A stretch of 64,000 bases of DNA, from NCBI RefSeq assembly GCF_002217285.1, contig NZ_MUGW01000020.1, forward strand, positions 1 to 64,000, given 5' to 3'. Both the position numbers and the translations under genes were made by a program. Positions 25,023 through 33,652 of this stretch are shown piece by piece. Each line of letters starts with the position of its first letter. The first letter of the stretch is position 1. Source of the DNA: Flavobacterium hercynium. Its GTDB lineage: Bacteria; Bacteroidota; Bacteroidia; Flavobacteriales; Flavobacteriaceae. Below the pieces are notes generated by a model, which saw only the letters and a program-made list of their open reading frames with translations, ran no database searches and was not told the origin of the DNA.

Positions 25023-26081
25023 TTAATATCTGTAAACGAAGGCATTTACGTTCATTCCTGCTCCAACTGAAGCAAAAATAACGACATCGCCTTTATTGAT
25101 TTCGTGATTTTCCAGTTTCCCCTGAATTAAAAGGTCAAAAAGAGTTGGTACAGTTGCTACGCTGCTGTTTCCTAAATCGTGAATACTCATTGGCATAATG
25201 TTTTCTGGAGATGTTTTATCGTACAGTTTATAAAAACGTGCAATAATGGCTTCATCCATTTTTTCGTTTGCCTGATGAATAAGAATCTTTTTTACCTCAT
25301 CGATTCCGATTCCACTTTTATCAAGGCAGTTTTTCATAGCAAGTGGAACCTGACTTAAGGCAAATTCGTAAATCTTGCGACCGTACATTTTTATGTACTT
25401 AATGTCTGGATCAAGGTCTGGATTGTATGATTTTCCGAAGTATAAAAAGTTTGCTTCGTCGTTCGCGAATGTTGCACTTTCATACGATAATAATCCTGCT
25501 TCGTCATTGGATGCTTCTAAAATCGAAGCTCCTGCACCGTCAGAATAAATCATTGAGTCACGATCATGATCATCAACAACTCTCGAAAGGGTTTCGGCTC
25601 CAATAACCAGAACTCTGTTTGCCATGCCAGATTTTATAAAAGCATTGGCTTGCAAAACGCCTTCGATCCAGCCCGGACAGCCAAAAAGAATATCGTATGC
25701 CACACATTTAGGGTTTTTGATGCCCAATTTGTTTTTAACACGTGTTGCTAAACTTGGTAAGATATCAGATTGATTGGTTCCTGATTTTACGTCTCCAAAG
25801 TTATGCGCAAATATGATGTAGTCTAATGTTTCACGATCGATGTTAGCGTTTTCAAGTGCTCTTTCAGCAGCAAAAAATGCTAAATCTGATGAAGTATGCT
25901 GGTCTTCAGCATAACGGCGATTTTCTATTCCGGTAATACCTTTGAACTTTTTTATTACCACTTCATTTGGATAGCCAAAAGGTGTTCCATCTTCATTTAA
26001 AAAAACATGTTTGTCAAAGTCAGTATTTTTTACTTCTTTGTTTGGAATGTAACTTCCTATGCCTATTATTTTTATTTTCAT
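25023..26081 (-). CDS. 3-oxoacyl-ACP synthase III family enzyme
   Basis: 352 residues. The thiolase-fold catalytic triad is complete: Cys135 in LFGCPGW, His269 in IHQAN, Asn305 in LGNSSVAT. It condenses an acyl-CoA or acyl primer with malonyl-ACP. The gene stands alone, away from fatty-acid genes such as fabD or acpP, and the insert DGTPFGYPNE near 31-40 is not typical of housekeeping FabH. I therefore read it as a specialised KAS III. Two perfect palindromes lie upstream. Confidence 0.85.
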   Translation of the reverse strand: MKIKIIGIGSYIPNKEVKNTDFDKHVFLNEDGTPFGYPNEVVIKKFKGITGIENRRYAEDQHTSSDLAFFAAERALENANIDRETLDYIIFAHNFGDVKSGTNQSDILPSLATRVKNKLGIKNPKCVAYDILFGCPGWIEGVLQANAFIKSGMANRVLVIGAETLSRVVDDHDRDSMIYSDGAGASILEASNDEAGLLSYESATFANDEANFLYFGKSYNPDLDPDIKYIKMYGRKIYEFALSQVPLAMKNCLDKSGIGIDEVKKILIHQANEKMDEAIIARFYKLYDKTSPENIMPMSIHDLGNSSVATVPTLFDLLIQGKLENHEINKGDVVIFASVGAGMNVNAFVYRY

Positions 26082-26127
26082 TATTCCTTAATTATCCGGT
26101 AAATTTATTGCTAAATTATAAATAAAA

Positions 26128-26145
26128 TTATGATAACTATCATAA
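26128..26145 (-). promoter_or_regulatory. Palindromic operator candidate upstream of KAS III
   Basis: TTATGATA-AC-TATCATAA, a perfect 8+2+8 palindrome, 46 bases upstream of the start codon. A second palindrome, GAAATAAT-A-ATTATTTC, is at 26172-26188. The placement suits repression or activation of the synthase gene. Because the sequence is very AT-rich, a chance origin is possible. Confidence 0.4.
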
Positions 26146-26346
26146 AAAATAGTATGCGTGCATATAATTATGAAATAATAATTATTTCCGGAATATATTG
26201 TTTATTTTTTAATGAAATTTAAGTTTAACCGAGATTTCAAACGTTTGAGCTAAAAGACTATTGAGAGTTTTTTTTGTTTAAAGTATCAGGTTTCAGGTTG
26301 TACAAGAGCCTTAAATGTTAAATTTAAAGCAAAAAATAGTAAAATA

Positions 26347-26381
26347 AAAAACCCGACAGGTTTAAAAAACGTGTCGGGTTT
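26347..26381 (-). terminator. gcvP terminator
   Basis: AAAACCCGACA (26347-26357) pairs with TGTCGGGTTTT (26371-26381); on the minus strand it continues into six or more T. The CCCGACA stem core is shared with the terminator at 55176-55209. Confidence 0.88.
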
Positions 26382-26409
26382 TGGGTTTTATGTAAGAAAA
26401 ACTTGTTTT

Positions 26410-29259
26410 TTAGTTTTCCATATATGCTTCAATAGGAGCACAGCTACAGATTAAGTTTCTGTCACCATAAGCGTCATCTACACGACGAACTGATGGCCAG
26501 AATTTATTCTCGGCGATATATTCTAATGGGTAAGCCGCTTTTTCTCTTGAATAAGGGAAATCCCAATTGTCTGTAGTTAACATTGCCAATGTGTGAGGTG
26601 CATTTTTTAATACATTGTTTTTATTATCGGCTGTTGCAACTTCAATTTCTTTTCTGATAGAAATAAGGGCATCACAAAAACGATCTAACTCTGCTAAATC
26701 TTCAGATTCAGTTGGTTCAATCATTAAAGTTCCTGCTACAGGGAAAGAAACTGTAGGAGCGTGGAAACCATAATCCATCAAACGTTTTGCGATATCTCCA
26801 ACTTCAATTCCGTTTTCTTTAAATGCACGGCAATCTAAAATCATTTCGTGAGCCGCTCTTCCGCATTCTCCGGTATAAAGAATTGGGTAGTGTCCTTCGA
26901 AACGGGATTTCATATAGTTCGCATTCAAAATAGCATGTTCTGTAGCACTTTTTAATCCTTCGGCACCCATCATTGTGATGTAACCGTAAGAAATTAAACA
27001 TACTAAAGCTGATCCGTAAGGAGCAGATGAAATAGCTGTAATAGCTTGTTCACCACCTACTTTTAAGATTGGGTTTGTTGGTAAAAACGGAACTAATTTT
27101 TCGTTTACACAAATTGGCCCAACACCAGGTCCACCACCACCGTGAGGAATAGCGAATGTTTTGTGTAAGTTTAAGTGACAAACGTCAGCGCCAATTGTAG
27201 CAGGATTTGTTAATCCAACTTGCGCGTTCATATTTGCACCATCCATATATACTAATCCGCCATTGTCGTGGATTAGTTTAGTGATTTCGATAATCGAAGA
27301 TTCGAAAACTCCATGAGTAGATGGATACGTTACCATTAAACAAGATAAATCATCTTTATGTTCAATTGCTTTTTCTCTTAAATCTTCTACGTCAATGTTT
27401 CCTTCTGGAGTTGTTTTAGTAACGATGATTTTCATTCCGGCCATTGCTGCAGAAGCAGGATTTGTTCCGTGTGCTGATGAAGGAATTAAACATACATTAC
27501 GGTGACTTTCATTTCTTGATAAATGGTAAGCGCGGATAGCCATTAAACCTGCATATTCTCCCTGAGCTCCTGAGTTAGGCTGTAATGTAGTTCCGGCAAA
27601 TCCGGTAATTACATTTAATTGCTGCTCTAATTTTTTAAGCATTGTGATGTAACCTTCTGCTTGTTCTACTGGTGCAAAAGGGTGAATGCTGTTCCAGTTC
27701 GGCATTGATAAAGGCAACATTTCTGAAGCTGCGTTTAATTTCATCGTACAAGAACCTAATGAAATCATTGAATGATTCAATGATAAATCTTTACGCTCTA
27801 ATTTTTTGATATAACGCATGATCTGACTTTCTGAATGATGATTGTTGAATACATCATGTGTTAAGAAAGAAGATGTTCTTTCTAATGAAGCAGGTAACTG
27901 ACTTGTAGCAGCTAATTCAGTAACTGTGAAAGTTTCTTTTCCTAATGCTTCAGCAAAAATGGCAATAATTTGGTTGATGTCAGCAATTGAAGTTGTTTCG
28001 TTTAACGAAATAGAAATCGTATCAGCATCAACATAAAAGAAGTTAACTTCGTTTTTCTCTGCTACAGCTTTTACTTTTTGAGCATCTGCTTTTACCAGAA
28101 TAGTATCAAAGTAAGCTGTATTAGTTTGAAAAACGCCTAATTTATTTAAAGCTTCAGCAGTAGTAACCGCAGATGCGTGAACTTTGTTTGCAATATATTT
28201 TAATCCTTTTGGTCCGTGATAAACTGCATACATTCCTGCCATAACCGCAAGTAAAACCTGAGCGGTACAAATATTTGAAGTTGCTTTTTCACGTTTAATG
28301 TGTTGCTCACGAGTTCCTAACGCCATACGTAAAGCACGATTTCCATTTACATCAATAGAAACCCCAATAATACGACCTGGCATAGATCGTTTGTATTCGT
28401 CTTTCGTAGCGAAAAAAGCAGCGTGAGGACCACCGTAACCCATTGGTACACCAAAACGTTGTGAAGTTCCAACCACTACTGCAGCTCCCATTTCTCCTGG
28501 AGAAGTTAAAGCAGCTAACGATAGAATATCAGCAGCAAAGGCAACTTTGATTTCGTTTTCTTTTGCTTTAGCAACAAAAGCACTATAATCGTTTACCTGA
28601 CCGTATTTCCCTGGATATTGTAAAATGGCTCCGAAGAACTCATTCGAAAAATCAAAGTTTTCATGGTTACCAACAACTAATTCAATCCCGATAGGAGTCG
28701 AACGTGTTTGAAGTACTGATAAAGTTTGCGGTAAAATTTCTTCAGAAACGAAGAATTTGTTTGTATTGTTTTTCTTTTGATCACGAGTACGAACGTCAAA
28801 TAACAAAGCCATAGCTTCTGCAGCAGCAGTTCCTTCATCAAGTAAAGAAGCGTTTGCAATTTCCATTCCTGTTAATTCGATTACAGTAGTCTGGAAATTT
28901 AGAATTGCTTCAAGACGACCTTGAGCAATTTCTGCCTGATACGGTGTATAAGCAGTATACCATCCTGGATTTTCGAAGATATTTCTTTGAATTGGTGCAG
29001 GAACAATAGTTGGATGATAACCCAAACCAATATAAGATTTGAATACTTTATTTTTCTTTCCTAATTCCTGAATATGATTTGCAAATTCGTATTCCGTCAT
29101 TGCAGGATCTAAATTCAAAGGTGCTTTTAAACGAATGTCATCTGGAAGGGTTTCGTATACAAGTTGTTCGATCGATTCAACCCCAATGGTTTGTAACATG
29201 TGTTGAAGATCTGTTTCTCTTGGACCAATGTGTCTTAAAGCAAAAGCATCTGTTTTCAT
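26410..29259 (-). CDS. gcvP: Glycine dehydrogenase (aminomethyl-transferring), P protein
   Basis: 949 residues, the length of the single-chain, homodimer-type P protein. Both halves are present: the N-terminal DAFALRHIGP and the C-terminal PLP domain with Lys700 in LHKTFAIPHGGGGPG. It decarboxylates glycine and passes the aminomethyl group to lipoyl-GcvH. gcvH and gcvT are not in the window. It is monocistronic with a good terminator. Confidence 0.97.
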   Translation of the reverse strand: MKTDAFALRHIGPRETDLQHMLQTIGVESIEQLVYETLPDDIRLKAPLNLDPAMTEYEFANHIQELGKKNKVFKSYIGLGYHPTIVPAPIQRNIFENPGWYTAYTPYQAEIAQGRLEAILNFQTTVIELTGMEIANASLLDEGTAAAEAMALLFDVRTRDQKKNNTNKFFVSEEILPQTLSVLQTRSTPIGIELVVGNHENFDFSNEFFGAILQYPGKYGQVNDYSAFVAKAKENEIKVAFAADILSLAALTSPGEMGAAVVVGTSQRFGVPMGYGGPHAAFFATKDEYKRSMPGRIIGVSIDVNGNRALRMALGTREQHIKREKATSNICTAQVLLAVMAGMYAVYHGPKGLKYIANKVHASAVTTAEALNKLGVFQTNTAYFDTILVKADAQKVKAVAEKNEVNFFYVDADTISISLNETTSIADINQIIAIFAEALGKETFTVTELAATSQLPASLERTSSFLTHDVFNNHHSESQIMRYIKKLERKDLSLNHSMISLGSCTMKLNAASEMLPLSMPNWNSIHPFAPVEQAEGYITMLKKLEQQLNVITGFAGTTLQPNSGAQGEYAGLMAIRAYHLSRNESHRNVCLIPSSAHGTNPASAAMAGMKIIVTKTTPEGNIDVEDLREKAIEHKDDLSCLMVTYPSTHGVFESSIIEITKLIHDNGGLVYMDGANMNAQVGLTNPATIGADVCHLNLHKTFAIPHGGGGPGVGPICVNEKLVPFLPTNPILKVGGEQAITAISSAPYGSALVCLISYGYITMMGAEGLKSATEHAILNANYMKSRFEGHYPILYTGECGRAAHEMILDCRAFKENGIEVGDIAKRLMDYGFHAPTVSFPVAGTLMIEPTESEDLAELDRFCDALISIRKEIEVATADNKNNVLKNAPHTLAMLTTDNWDFPYSREKAAYPLEYIAENKFWPSVRRVDDAYGDRNLICSCAPIEAYMEN

Positions 29260-29394
29260 ATAGTTGTAAAAGTGTTGTTTTTTTGTGGCGCAAAATTAAG
29301 TATTATTAATAATTTAATAGGTATTTTTAACTTCAATTTTTATGAAATTTATAATCAAAGTCTTGATTTGTTAATAATTGATTAGATTTGAAAC

Positions 29395-30207
29395 ATGAAA
29401 CTTTTTAAGCACATATTTGATTTTTATCTGAATAGCAGTATTCATGTGGCTTTATCTTGTTATGCGCTAGTGCGAATTACGTTTCATGTGTTTCATATTC
29501 AGGATGATGAGGCAATGGCGATGTTTGTTTTTTTTGGAACAATTGTAGGATATAATTTCGTAAAATATGACGCCTTGGTTCGGGTTAATAAAAAACCGGT
29601 GGGAACCCAGCTTAAAATTATTGCTTTTTTAAGTTTGATTTCGCTGCTGTTAGTAGGCTATTATTTTTTTCACTTAAAGCGAATTACTCAAATTGTTTCG
29701 GTTGGAATATTTGCCATAACCGCACTTTATACACTTCCGTTTTTTCCTAATAGAAAGAATGCCCGCAATTGGGCTGGTGTAAAAATCTATATTGTAGCAC
29801 TTTGCTGGGTAGGAGCAACACTTGTTTTACCACTTATAAATGCTGAAATTCCCTTTACCAGTGATTTTTTTATAAAATGTATTCAGCGTTTTGTTTTGGT
29901 TTTTGTACTGATTTTAGTTTTCGAAATCTTAGACTTAGCCAATGATGATCCGCACTTAAAAACGGTACCACAAACGATTGGAGTAAAAAAAACAAAGCTT
30001 CTGGGATTTTTATTATTGATTCCGTTTTGGTTTTTAGAAGTTTTTATTTCATCCTTCAATTATCACGATGCTATTATTAATCTTATAATGGTGATCATGC
30101 TACTGTTCTTCATCTTTTTTGCCAATCAAAAACGCTCTCGCTACTATACTTCTTTTTGGGTCGAAAGTGTGCCTATTTTTTGGTGGCTGATGATTGCTTT
30201 TCTTTAA
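29395..30207 (+). CDS. UbiA prenyltransferase-like membrane protein
   Basis: 270 residues with about eight membrane helices. The second half has a UbiA-type Asp motif, DLANDDPHLKTVPQTIG, matching DxxxDxxxKTxPxxxG of the family. The first Asp motif (NDxxD in active enzymes) reads only YNFVKYD. It may be a UbiA-superfamily member with altered chemistry or no prenyl transfer. The promoter-like box TAGATTTG is at 29383-29390, with TTG at 29363-29365. Confidence 0.5.
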   Translation: MKLFKHIFDFYLNSSIHVALSCYALVRITFHVFHIQDDEAMAMFVFFGTIVGYNFVKYDALVRVNKKPVGTQLKIIAFLSLISLLLVGYYFFHLKRITQIVSVGIFAITALYTLPFFPNRKNARNWAGVKIYIVALCWVGATLVLPLINAEIPFTSDFFIKCIQRFVLVFVLILVFEILDLANDDPHLKTVPQTIGVKKTKLLGFLLLIPFWFLEVFISSFNYHDAIINLIMVIMLLFFIFFANQKRSRYYTSFWVESVPIFWWLMIAFL

Positions 30208-30224
30208 TTCTAAATTTCAGAAAT

Positions 30225-30252
30225 AAAAAATCCGATAGCATTTACTATCGGA
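30225..30252 (-). terminator. Terminator of the DUF1090-like gene
   Basis: TCCGATAG (30231-30238) pairs with CTATCGGA (30245-30252). The minus strand continues into T6. It can also serve the convergent UbiA-like gene. Confidence 0.8.
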
Positions 30253-30287
30253 ATTGTTATTATAGCCTTTTTATTTTCAAAAAACGA

Positions 30288-30686
30288 TTACTTCGATTTT
30301 TGCTCTGCCAGTGCTTTATTTAATTCTGCTTTTGCTTCATCAAGTTTCTTTCTCTTTTTGGCAATTTTTTCTTTCCCTTCATTTTCTTTAATTGCTTTGT
30401 TCAGATCAGCTGTTCTTTCGTTGACTTTTTGCTGTTTTTCGTTGACTTTCTGATCAAGATCTTTGTTCACTGTTTTGGTTGTACAGTTTTTTTTGGTTTG
30501 CGAAATAGCATCTTCAATACCTTTTATCTGGTTTTTATTTTCGGCTTTCTTAGCAGCATCTAATTTGATGTTTAATTCGCACAGTTTTCTTTCACATCCT
30601 TTTAAAGTTGTGCAATTGCTTTGAGCTAATCCAATAGACGAAATAACAAAAAAGGCGAGAGATAGTATTTTAGTTTTGAAATTCAT
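30288..30686 (-). CDS. DUF1090-like secreted coiled-coil protein
   Basis: 132 residues. Signal peptide 1-21 (GLAQ). The mature part is Lys/Glu-rich and helical. Cysteines lie at about 24, 30, 35 and 67. A pattern of KAENKNQIKGIEDAISQTKKNC, then a long coiled coil with KKRKKLDEAKAELNKAL, closely resembles YqjC-type DUF1090 proteins of enterobacteria. Function is unknown. Monocistronic. Confidence 0.65.
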   Translation of the reverse strand: MNFKTKILSLAFFVISSIGLAQSNCTTLKGCERKLCELNIKLDAAKKAENKNQIKGIEDAISQTKKNCTTKTVNKDLDQKVNEKQQKVNERTADLNKAIKENEGKEKIAKKRKKLDEAKAELNKALAEQKSK

Positions 30687-31131
30687 GGGCTTAATTTTAA
30701 GTGATATACTATCTATAAAAGTAAGAAATTATTTTAAATAAATCGCCGAAGCTTTTTAATGTTACCATTCCCTAATACACTATTTTAACTTAAACTAACC
30801 AATCATTTAAATACCTTTTGATTAGCTTTTTCTTTGAAGCAGGTGTTTCTACGTGCTCTGTTTTTTAATGTCATTTTTAACCTTACTTCATGTCAAAGAA
30901 ACGCCGTTTTGTAACATTTTTTTATAAAACCCTATACATCTGATATAGTTTTGAGTAAGATTAAATGAAACAATAAAATTTTTTGAAGTTGATTTTATCG
31001 ATTAATGTTTTAAAAGTTTAAAACCAAAAACAATTGAAACATCCCCACCAAACAAGTGGAGCAGACCCCACTGAAAAAAACGAGGCGGTTCCGAAAAGCC
31101 TTATGAGTAGGAAACTTAAAAAACAAAAGTT
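30687..31131 (+). promoter_or_regulatory. Intergenic region with long structured leader of the DUF1842-like gene
   Basis: 445 bases without an ORF. A -7 box TAGTTTTG at 30946-30953 predicts a leader of about 170 bases. Near its end, GTGG (31056-31059) can pair with either the upstream CCAC within 31043-31048 or the downstream CCAC at 31068-31071. These hairpins are mutually exclusive. A further AGGC/GCCT hairpin lies at 31083-31101. I recognise no known riboswitch class. Confidence 0.45.
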
Positions 31132-31539
31132 ATGTCAGAATTATTAATCGGTGCTTATTTAGCGGAAGGAAAAATCGGAAATGTAGGAACACCAGGTGCT
31201 CCAATTGCAAAATTTAGTTTAGTGGTGGTACCATCACAAAATTCAGTATCAGGAACGGTAGTAATTTCTCAGGCTGTAAATGGTCCTGATAGTCATATTG
31301 TTGTTCAGGTAAAAGGAAGAATCTATGCAACAGGATTTGGAAAATACACAAAAGCAGTTAGCTTGCAAGGACAATACGTTCAGTCTTTTCCACCTCCTGC
31401 ACTTGGTGCTTTCATCGCAGATTTTGATGCTCACTTTTCAGTTGATGACGAGTGGAATGGAATAGGTGGTTTTTCATACTGGAGACACAGTGTTGAAAAC
31501 GTACCAGTTGCTTCAGTAAAACAAGGAGAATTAGTATAA
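31132..31539 (+). CDS. DUF1842-like beta-rich protein
   Basis: 135 residues, no signal peptide and no cysteines. Alternating beta-strand pattern: NVGTPGAPIAKFSLVVVPSQN, SGTVVISQAV, DSHIVVQVKGRIYATGFG. The start GxVGTPGAPxxxxSL resembles my memory of DUF1842. Function unknown. It is followed, after a terminator and 172 bases, by a membrane-anchored protein with a heme motif. A long leader with alternative hairpins suggests regulated expression. Confidence 0.5.
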   Translation: MSELLIGAYLAEGKIGNVGTPGAPIAKFSLVVVPSQNSVSGTVVISQAVNGPDSHIVVQVKGRIYATGFGKYTKAVSLQGQYVQSFPPPALGAFIADFDAHFSVDDEWNGIGGFSYWRHSVENVPVASVKQGELV

Positions 31540-31613
31540 ACTGCTAATTAGAAATTTATACGGGAATAATATGAATCAGCATAGACATTCCTGACTCGAA
31601 AGAGTTTTATTTT

Positions 31614-31643
31614 AAAAGGCCATCTGATAAGGTGGTCTTTTTT
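31614..31643 (+). terminator. Terminator after the DUF1842-like gene
   Basis: AAAAGGCCATC pairs with GGTGGTCTTTT (two G-T pairs) and ends in T6. It is perhaps leaky, allowing some read-through into the CxxCH gene. Confidence 0.75.
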
Positions 31644-31710
31644 GTTACCCTATTTGTTCTCAAGTAGTATCCCATTTACAGCAAAATCAAATTCACTAAA
31701 AAATAAAAAA

Positions 31711-33186
31711 ATGAAACGTAAACCCCTTATAATACTATTTTTAGTTGTTTTTTTAGTAGCAGCCATCACTTTGTTTTTTTTGAATAAAGAACAAATACTG
31801 GAAAAAACCGGATTCGCTTCCGGGTATTCTGCTACAGGAACTCAGCCTTGCGCGTGCGAGACGAGCTGGTTTCCTCATGAAAAGACGGCTGCTCCGGCAG
31901 AAGGCGATGGAAGCCCTTTTGATTCCAGCTCTACGACAAATTGTGATTTTCATCAGTGGTCATGGCAAAAGTTTTTATGGTTAACAAAGCCACAAGCAAC
32001 AGGTAATCCGTTTTTTTTAGATTCACTCGATGTTGTTACTCAACAATTAGAAGATGTTGCGCCACAGTTAGGTCTGAAATTAACCTTAAGTTCAATTAAT
32101 CAGGCAGGTTCCAGTGGTGTTTTGATCTCAAATGCTAAATATAATAACGTCGCGGATACTGTGTTTTATTCGATTCACGTCAATAAATTATTGAAGGAAA
32201 AAGCTATAAAAGCAGCTTTGCAAATTAATAATGGCACATTGCCGGTTTCTAATTCAGAGACTTTCCCTGTTGGTGCCTTAGAACTAAAAGTTTCCTGGAT
32301 TAGTATTGACGCTATTCCGAAACAACAACAAGCTAATTATTTTGTAACTCAGGCAGCGGTTGTAAATAAAAAAGGAACGTATGTACAGAAAACGGTAGCC
32401 TTGTTAGGTATGCACGTGGTTGGAATTGTAAAAAATCACCCTGAGTTTATATGGGCGACTTTTGAACATAATGATATGGCACCAATTTATGACAAGAAGA
32501 AAAATTCTGTAGCATCAGCAAAAGAGATGTTGTTGTATGAAAAGGGAACAACTTCAGGTATCAATGGAATTAGTTGGGATACCATAACAAATGCTTCACC
32601 TATTCTGCCTAATAAAGCCTTTATTCTTTACGAATATGGTGTGCCAAAAGATTTGAATACTGGAGCGTTTACGAAAACAAGTCAGGCAGAACCTGCAAAT
32701 TTTGATAACATTACAGAGATTAATAAATGTGTAGCTTCTAACTTAAAAGATGTTTTTAAAAATTATTTCTATAACGGTTCCGTATGGTTAGATTTTGATG
32801 GTTTTTCCCGACCAGATCAGATAAAAGCAATTGTAACGCGCGATATTTCCAGTGCATTGCCGGATTCATTGGCAAGAGGTTCTGTTAATTTAGCCAATAT
32901 TACAATGGAAACCTATACGCAGACTTTTACGAGCGATATTCATAACGTTAATAACACTAATCTGGTAAATTGTTTTGATTGTCATCAGGCTTCAAATTTT
33001 GATAGTTCAAGACCTGGAAATTCTCCGTTGTTCTTAAGTCATATATTCGGAGATCACTTAAAATTTACCAAGCCAAAACCAATAACGGGTAAAAATGCTG
33101 TTGTCGACTCCAGAGAAAAACGTATTCAGGAGATAAAAGCATTAAAGCTAAAACAGTTTCAGCAGTTTGTTAAAAAGAATCAATAG
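31711..33186 (+). CDS. Membrane-anchored protein with C-terminal CxxCH heme motif
   Basis: 491 residues from the ATG at 31711 (MKRKPLIILF); the frame opens 69 bases earlier, inside the terminator region. An N-terminal anchor at ~5-23 is followed by CACETSW, then a large domain with the striking motif GMHVVGIVKNHPEFIWATFEHNDMAP. Near the end is a c-type heme site, Cys421-F-D-Cys424-His425. I recall unnamed cytochrome-like proteins with a WATFEHxDNxP motif and a terminal CxxCH, but no function. It may be a periplasmic electron-transfer protein or oxidoreductase. The neighbour upstream is the DUF1842-like gene. Confidence 0.55.
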   Translation: MKRKPLIILFLVVFLVAAITLFFLNKEQILEKTGFASGYSATGTQPCACETSWFPHEKTAAPAEGDGSPFDSSSTTNCDFHQWSWQKFLWLTKPQATGNPFFLDSLDVVTQQLEDVAPQLGLKLTLSSINQAGSSGVLISNAKYNNVADTVFYSIHVNKLLKEKAIKAALQINNGTLPVSNSETFPVGALELKVSWISIDAIPKQQQANYFVTQAAVVNKKGTYVQKTVALLGMHVVGIVKNHPEFIWATFEHNDMAPIYDKKKNSVASAKEMLLYEKGTTSGINGISWDTITNASPILPNKAFILYEYGVPKDLNTGAFTKTSQAEPANFDNITEINKCVASNLKDVFKNYFYNGSVWLDFDGFSRPDQIKAIVTRDISSALPDSLARGSVNLANITMETYTQTFTSDIHNVNNTNLVNCFDCHQASNFDSSRPGNSPLFLSHIFGDHLKFTKPKPITGKNAVVDSREKRIQEIKALKLKQFQQFVKKNQ

Positions 33187-33631
33187 TTTCAGCAGTTGTT
33201 GCTAAAATCTTGTTTCTTTCTAAAAGGAAATTGGTAAGATGTTTTTTCAAAAAAAGTGCATCAAATAATTTTCCAAAAATAGTAAACGGAGTTTCATATT
33301 GTAGCATATCACTCATGATAGTAACTCCGTTTATTTCTTTAAAATAATGTTTGTGTTTAAAAGACTTAAACATACCTTCTTCCATTTCATCAACAAAATA
33401 ATCATAAAAGGTCATTGCTGTAATGCGGCTCTTGTGGGTTAAGTAAAAACCAAAATGTTTTCCCCGCCACGTTACGGTTTCGTTTAGATTGATTAATCCT
33501 GTTGTTACACCGGCAATTGCTTTTTCTTTGGATGAGCTTGCCGACTTTTGATGTACATCGATATTTCGTGAAACATCAAAAACAGTTTTTAGAGGCGCAT
33601 TTATTTTCGTAGTAAGATGAATTGTGGTCAT
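33170..33631 (-). CDS. SRPBCC-fold protein
   Basis: 153 residues. START/polyketide-cyclase-like pattern: IHLTTKINAPLKTVFDVSRNID at the start, GKHFGFYLTHKSRI, FVDEMEEGMFKSFKHKHYFKEING. It binds a small hydrophobic ligand. Its 3' end overlaps the convergent heme-motif gene by 17 bases. It lies in the GbsR-associated group, 21 bp after the TIGR01777 gene; such pairing of SRPBCC with TIGR01777 is frequent. Confidence 0.8.
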   Translation of the reverse strand: MTTIHLTTKINAPLKTVFDVSRNIDVHQKSASSSKEKAIAGVTTGLINLNETVTWRGKHFGFYLTHKSRITAMTFYDYFVDEMEEGMFKSFKHKHYFKEINGVTIMSDMLQYETPFTIFGKLFDALFLKKHLTNFLLERNKILATTAETIDSF

Positions 33632-33652
33632 AGCTCAATGTTTTTATTTTTT

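Larger units (their letters stand above)
26082..26409. other. 328-bp intergenic region with palindromes and terminator
   Basis: No ORF. It holds the control region of the KAS III gene, including palindromes at 26128-26145 and 26172-26188, and on the other side the gcvP terminator at 26347-26381. Confidence 0.6.
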
